From NCBI GenBank assembly GCA_022885665.1, contig JAGQDJ010000038.1, forward strand, positions 1-64,000: a stretch of DNA of 64,000 nt, given 5' to 3'. This document shows, in pieces, positions 58,547-64,000 of the stretch. The position numbers were made by a program, and so were the translations under genes. The notes under the pieces were generated by a model. That model worked only from the letters and a program-made list of their open reading frames with translations. It searched no databases and was not told the DNA's origin. The stretch is from Triops longicaudatus. Its lineage: Eukaryota > Arthropoda > Branchiopoda > Notostraca > Triopsidae. Position 1 is the first letter of the stretch. Each line of letters starts with the position of its first letter.

Positions 58547-61500
58547 TTAAATAGCGGTCGAGTCACGCGAGTTGGAAGAACGTGAAGTTTTCAACGGACT
58601 GTACGTCGCTCCGTTAGTAGCTAAACCGTTCGTTCGCACGGGTGAGGAGGGAACACAATAGATCTTGGGTCGTAACCGGGATTTGTTTCTTGGTTTGACA
58701 CAGCAGTAGAAAACAAACAACCAAACCGCAGCTATGGCGGCACAAATAATGGCTGCACCGACAAAAACTGCCTTAATTCCTAAATGAGTCGCTGTCAAGG
58801 CAGATACCAAGCTGCCCATCCCACGCCCTGTAAAGCAAGTACAAAAGAGCGTCCATTTATTATGAACATGGGACACAATCACGAAAGGAATTTTTGTTAC
58901 CAATGCAAAAATGGCAAACGAGAGCCAAAGCCCAGGCTGTGGTGGCGTTTTCTTCTTTAGCGGCTGTCTGGACAGCGTGCATGCCCGTTAACCACATCCA
59001 CGTGCCAGTAATCGCTTCCAAGGCTTCCAAACCCGCAATCAACAAATCCCATTCCAATAAAACATAACCTAAACGTCGCGAGCAATAAGTGTAACTACCG
59101 ATTTGGTTTTGCAGAGATTACTGGATTACCCAAGAAGCGTGCGGCGTACACTAATAAGCCAATCATAAAGATACACGGATATCCGCAACGACTGACCAAC
59201 CATGGCAGCGTCGGAAATATTGTTAAGGAAGTTAAGGCCGCAATACTTAAGTATATGCCCAGCGTCATATGAGATTTCACGATGTCGTGTGCATACCTGA
59301 AATTAAAACAATGATTGAAACATTAGTTGTTTTCAATGTAAGAATTACACTGAAGATGGTTCACATTACGCTAGTTCCTTTAGTTAGCCCTATAGGTTTG
59401 GACAAACAATTCTGTAACCCTGAAAATTAAATACGACACCCACGTCGGGAGAGTCAAGTTAATCCGGGATATTACCCCTTTGCGAAATGTTGAAGCACTT
59501 TTTGTGTAACCGACTCTAAAATGTATCTAGGAAATTACGCTCTGGTTATAATTCACCAATACTAATAGTTTACTTTACTCCTATTAGTTTTACGGGCAAC
59601 CCGAACTGAAGACTAATGCCTGTTGATAATTATTAATGCCTAGTGCTTTCTCCTATGTCGCTTTTTCCAATTTTAAACCAGAATCAGAATAATAATAAAG
59701 GCGTAACTTCACAAAAGTGAAGAAGAATGTGTTATAGTTATATGAAGAATAAGCGTTAGAGGTATCGATGTAAGTTACGTAATGTGAACATAGTCAAGAC
59801 GAGCATGTCGCTTACCAGTAAAAACAGGTATGAATTTCACCCCAAAGCATACCAAACATGATCATTGCCATCAGGATAAGGCAAATAAATCTGTTGGTAA
59901 GCAGTTTACCAATGTGATTGCACTGAATGAGATAAACTGCGGGAATGCTAATAAGCATGCCATGTTCTATTTCTTGGAATGTTTGCTTAGTGGCGGCTAC
60001 GTCCATCTCAGCGGATGGACTCCCTGGTTCGGGTAACGGAATTTCTGGTCCAATAGCTAAAAAGAATACTGCCAATCCAAGAAGGCAACCTCCCATTAGG
60101 AAACATGCTTGATATGCTGCCATGTCTGTCGCAAGATCGGCCAGGAATCCCGCCAAAGGTCCGATTAACGCCAAACCTAAGATGGCAGAAATCCACCAGA
60201 AGGGTGGATTGCGACTCGCACCACAACAAGAGCCCGCATTAGTCTTCTTTGTCTCGATATCCTGCCCTTCTTCCATTTGCAAGTCATCTTCTTTGGCAGC
60301 AGGAGCGGCCTTTTGATGTATTTGCTGAATCGTATTGATCTCTTGAGCAGGAAAGTCCTCGTCGCGGCTCAACGAATCTTGGGCCCGCTGTCGCCGTTTC
60401 CAGTGCCAGCCTCGAGTTGCGGTAGCCGTTAGAACACCGAGGAGGAGGAGCCCAGCAATTAGCGCCATCTCGCCCACGGTTCGCAGGATTAAATACAGCC
60501 AAAATGTCAAGTGCAGATTGCCTTCTACCACGTGACAAATTTCACTCGTTTCGTTAACAAGTTGGACTTCTGCTTCTTGAACTTTACAATGAACCTGCCA
60601 CATCAGAAATAACTATTTAAACCTCGTACTTAGGGAGAAAAACGAAGTTAGAGGAAACATACCATTCCAGATTCGAATAAGAGAAGCTTGAAAATACAAT
60701 TTTAAAAAAGTGAGATCAAAGGGTCGAAAAAAATTGGAATTGCTCTTACTGTTTCATCTGTCGATGACACTCGGCAAGCCATGTTCCCAAAATGGTGATC
60801 CCCACTTTCGAGAGCCGTTAGCGGATAATAACAAACGTCGTCCCTTTGAAAGTGTTGCCGAAGAGGCGTGCGTAAGGTTAAACCAGGCATTTCAGATGTA
60901 AAAACGTAACAGTATCCCTTGCTATTATGCTGTAAATCAGGCTGAGCGGGTTCCAAACACACATGGGGCAACACGTTGCCATTGACAGATGCGTCATCTT
61001 CCCCTTCGTATTCCTCATTCTCCAGCGTGCTTCGAGTTGCCTGCTCTTGACGTTTACGTCTCCGGCGTCGGCGGGCTTTACCAGCAAAATCGTCGTCAGC
61101 GCTTTCGTAATCGTAAACCTCAAGCTCTGGTTCCTGGCCCTCCTGCTGTTCGTCGTTTGAAGTTTGGGTAACAGGGGTTGATGGAGGTAGGGGCAAATCT
61201 CCTCGCGACGTTTGATCGGGGTGTGCATCCCCATACGTAAACGCACGAGGAGTGCTGGTAGGTAACGTGTTTGTGAAATAATGCACTCCCAGCGGAAGTT
61301 GTTGCTGATTCGGTTTAAACGTGCAGTCCGATATGGTGAAATTGACCGGTCCACTGTACGCGTCGCAAGTCGTACCACAGCGTTGTCGAACCAATGCTGA
61401 GCCGTAAGGGCCGCAAATCATTTCTGATAGCCCTCGGGAATGTTCAGTAATTTTGACTTTCGGTGTTAAGAGCAGAGCGCCCCCCATAAAGGCTGCGATT

Positions 61501-61811
61501 AAAAGAGTCAATCCGAAAACAAAACGTTGACCTGACACGGTCACGGGCACTCCGGCGATAACAATGCCTAATAATGAAGTTGTCGATGTCACAAAGTGAA
61601 TTGCCCCTATTTCGGAGAGAGATAAGCCTAACTGGCGGAGATGCACGGTCACGAAGGGTAAAAAGCAAGCCAAACCTACGGAAATAGATTAAATTACGTT
61701 TCCGAAAGTTGGGTGTTTTCTTAACTTATTGAAAAGTAAATTCTTTAGAGTACCTGCAAAAGCCAAAAAAGTGGCGCAGCGAAGCCAACAAAAAGACGAT
61801 TGCCAAGTCAT
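58547..61811 (-). CDS. MFSD6-like major facilitator transporter
   Basis: Six exons (61811-61754, 61675-60750, 60594-59816, 59296-59130, 59068-58901, 58827-58547) give 792 aa in frame. The protein resembles MFSD6/LacY-like facilitators: helix 1-2 'GLACFLPFVTVHLRQLGLSL', a very long loop between helices 2 and 3 (about residues 80-360), helix block 'WLYLILRTVGEMALIAGLLL', second half 'GIYLSIAALTSLTIFPTLPW', and the C-terminal signature 'GRGMGSLVSALTATHLGIK' (compare the GxGRGxGxxxGG region of the family). The substrate is unknown; vertebrate MFSD6 is a membrane protein with a large luminal or extracellular loop. The loop here is acidic and carries a run of basic residues ('KARRRRRRKRQEQ'). The ATG at 61811 is the first that stays in the frame of helix 1. 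An upstream open frame from 62073 ('MENLIRRSSSSVTFLTPRQ') is protein-like but in another phase, so a further 5' exon is possible. Confidence 0.82.
61048..61077 (-). other. Polybasic segment in the MFSD6-like loop
   Basis: Nine codons encode ARRRRRRKR within the predicted large non-membrane loop. RRKR followed by Q fits the general R-x-K/R-R pattern of proprotein convertases, if the loop is luminal or extracellular. Confidence 0.5.
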
Positions 61812-62753
61812 GATGCCCAAACTCGATCTTGATCGCCTCAAATCTAGCTTTAAGCCCTCGCTTGTACAGTTTCACTTCCTGTAGAAAATTCACGAAAATA
61901 TAGAACACATTTGGGGAACGCAGATCAAAACTAGCGGGGGGAAAACGGACAACACTATCTGTTGCTTTCTTCGACTGACCTTCCAAACCGAAGTGTTTCA
62001 GAACCTTGGCAGGGTTTTGTCGCGGGGTGAGAAACGTGACAGAGCTGGAAGACCTGCGTATAAGGTTTTCCATCGATCTAAAAGCACTTCGCTTCTGTTT
62101 GTAGTTTCTATTCTAATCCTTTGGCCACAGAGTTTAGACTAGTATTAGGAAGTCCAAAAACAAAACAAAAAATGCAACACATACTGAAAGTTATGAAGAT
62201 ATAATACTTTCGATCTTTCGGAACCACTAAAACTAATTGCATTTGTACTGCTGGACAAACCCCTGAAAGGCTTGGTTGTCACGTCTCCCGCCAGTGAACG
62301 ATAATAATTAAATGACTTAAAGGATAATTAAGGGTTCCTGTCCCCGAAACTAATTGATAACACAGAAGTAGGGTGCTGTTACGGGAGATAGATTCGTTAC
62401 GGGAAGAAAATTTTGGTTAGGGTCTGTCAACGCTTCATGGAATACATTTTCTGTTCAGCTAAAAAAAGCTATTGCAAGCGACAGAGTAGAGAACAAAAAT
62501 AATTAATTACATGTACGAAGACTCGGAAAAAATGAACAAACCCCAATCCTTTTAAAAAAAACTTCCTTTGTATATTCTTAATAACCTCTCGAATATCCCT
62601 GTCGCCATTTCGCCGGCTTCAGCTTATTCGCTCTTAGGTATGAATTGTCTACGGAATTCGACACGCTAACATGCAAATGACTTGGCACACCGGTGCCAAC
62701 ACGAACATCTAAGTCTTTTCTTTCTTCAGCGTTCGTGCCTCGATCTCATTTAC

Positions 62754-62796
62754 TGACGTCATATTCCAAACGTTCAGTGAGAAAGTATATAAAAGG
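62754..62796 (+). promoter_or_regulatory. Core promoter candidate: full CRE plus TATA box
   Basis: A perfect cAMP-response element (TGACGTCA, 62754-62761) lies 25 bases before a strong TATA box (TATATAAAA, 62786-62794), facing right. Transcription would start near 62,815-62,825. The MFSD6-like gene ends its 5' side about 700-950 bases to the left on the other strand, so this promoter serves a different, rightward transcript. Confidence 0.6.
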
Positions 62797-64000
62797 TGTC
62801 ACTCTCCCGCTGCGCAAATCTCTTTTTATAATCAACGACATTCATAAATAAATACCGACAATAAAATAAATACCGACAATTGTCTTCGCAGATTACACGA
62901 ACAAATTTAGCAGACAAGACTTTCTTTACCTTGTTTTACCCTCTATCTATGTCTTAAAATACTTATGTACATGTAAGGAAGTTTGAAGGCGGTTTTACCC
63001 TACAGGCAATGTATATGTATATTCTTCACGGTTTCTCGATTTTTTTCCTTCTCGCCAAAACTAAACCAAAAGCCGGCCGGGGTGTGTGGCGTTTTTCGCG
63101 TGTAATAAGCGCATCCAGATTTTTTGTTTTGTTTTGCCTGCAGTGTTTAATCCGCACAATATCCTTAATGCCAAAATGGCAGTCTGCTTGTCGTAACGTA
63201 TAAATGCACCTTTTTCGGAAGGACACGAAATCTACCATTAAGCTTGCATGGGTTAAATCTGTGACGCCAGGTAAAAGCACACCACCCAAAACATGTCACC
63301 AATCACGTTTTTTGCTCTTTCTAAAAAACAAACCAAACTTAATTTCCCGACCCAAAGCTTCAGCAGGCAAACAGCAAGGGCCACACCTGGACTGGGACTA
63401 ACGTATACAGCCGAAGGTAACGTGAAGCATTTTCTACACAACAGGAAAGAAAAGAAGTGGGTAGATGCGATATACGAATGGGGGCCAGGGCTGTATATAT
63501 TTTTCGGCATACTAACATGAGGCTTGGTTCTCTTCTATCCCTTACAGCAGCAGCAAACACATAAGGCTGAACGTGAGAGGATAGCTAAAAACCTCTCCAA
63601 CCCACTAGCCCAGGTGTAAGTAACCAACTGAAAGAGAGACTCAGCTCAGATGTTTGAGAAACGGGTATAGCGTAACGTTAGGCTCCGTAACATTCGTCCT
63701 TGTTGTCCTTGCCTGGAGGTTCCCTTCCAAGGAGTAAGCGATTGTGATACACGGGAATTTTGCAATCCCATCGTCGCGTGAAATGTAACCTGAACGGCGC
63801 GACTAGGTAGGTGGTGAAGTGCTTGTAGGCCTGAATGGTTTTCAGTTTTCCCTTCGGCCCCTATACGGTGGAGCACTATGGTCAATGACGAATTATGTAT
63901 AGAACACACATTATTCAGATTGTCTGTTTCCCTCCCTTCTTCTTGGGTCTTCCCATTAACCGTTGCTTAGCTAGAAACACCTGGATGTATATAAATGGGA
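62797..64000. other. Right-end region, transcript of unknown nature
   Basis: Downstream of the TATA box I find only short open frames (63009-63203 and 63293-63520 on +; 63909-63646 on -), none with a known motif. The promoter may drive a gene whose coding exons lie beyond the window, or a non-coding RNA. Confidence 0.4.
62846..62880 (+). repeat. Two-copy tandem repeat
   Basis: AAATAAATACCGACAAT is present at 62846-62862 and again at 62864-62880, separated by one A. It falls just downstream of the expected start of the CRE/TATA transcript. Confidence 0.7.

Noticed and set aside
59068..59130. A frameshift in the MFSD6-like gene
   Set aside because: A 61-base GT-AG intron between 59130 and 59068 joins 'AARFLG' to 'YVLLEW' in phase and gives the spacing expected from MFSD6.
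63009..63909. Short genes at the right end
   Set aside because: Overlapping short frames on both strands without motifs; none can be supported as coding.
1..64000. CRISPR arrays, bacterial operons, rRNA genes or prophage
   Set aside because: No regularly spaced repeats, no ribosome-binding-site operon structure, and all real genes are spliced eukaryotic genes or an intronless eukaryotic family.

Overview
This is nuclear DNA from a eukaryote: spliced genes with GT-AG introns, mostly 49-90 bases but up to several kb, AT-rich spacers, and no operons. The gene set (divergent ionotropic receptors in tandem, a Toll receptor, a mitochondrial-type cytochrome P450, an SLC22 transporter, an MFSD6-like transporter, a PLEKHA5/6/7-type PH protein, a nischarin-type PX-LRR protein and ALG8) points to an arthropod. 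The compact introns and ionotropic-receptor duplication would fit a crustacean such as a cladoceran (Daphnia-like), but that is inference, not proof.

Layout. 1-15,100: a tandem array of three ionotropic receptor genes on the + strand (first one cut by the left edge). Between copies 2 and 3 lies an SLC22-type transporter on the - strand that carries an in-frame stop and a one-base frame mismatch, so it looks like a pseudogene. 15,100-21,300: gene-poor spacer with a tRNA-derived relic and a complete hAT-like MITE. 21,300-26,560: a Toll receptor in four exons (+), with an unusual 81-residue insertion inside its TIR domain. 27,550-44,830: one large PLEKHA5/6/7-like gene (-) whose exon phases predict two alternative C-termini; one uses a single 2.8-kb terminal exon rich in tyrosine motifs. 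48,500-49,900: intronless nischarin-like gene (+). 52,100-54,200: ALG8 in seven exons (+), convergent with a mitochondrial-clan P450 in ten exons (-). 58,500-61,800: MFSD6-like transporter (-). The right end (62,100-64,000) holds a good core promoter (CRE plus TATA box) facing right, but I cannot identify its gene.

Exon models were built by hand: I translated each exon, chose GT-AG (in three cases GC-AG) sites that join homologous protein blocks, and checked that summed exon lengths are divisible by three. This check worked for ALG8 (510 aa), the P450 (500 aa), Toll (1050 aa), both PLEKHA isoforms (1392 and 1638 aa), MFSD6-like (792 aa) and ionotropic receptor copies 2 and 3 (443 aa each). 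It failed only for the SLC22 gene. The first exons of the receptors, MFSD6-like and P450 genes are the least certain parts.

The genes do not form one pathway. The themes are chemosensation (ionotropic receptors), small-molecule transport (SLC22, MFSD6), immunity or development (Toll), junction/cytoskeleton signalling (PLEKHA, nischarin), ER N-glycosylation (ALG8) and mitochondrial oxidation (P450). I saw no bacterial-type systems, CRISPR arrays, rRNA genes or intact tRNA genes.
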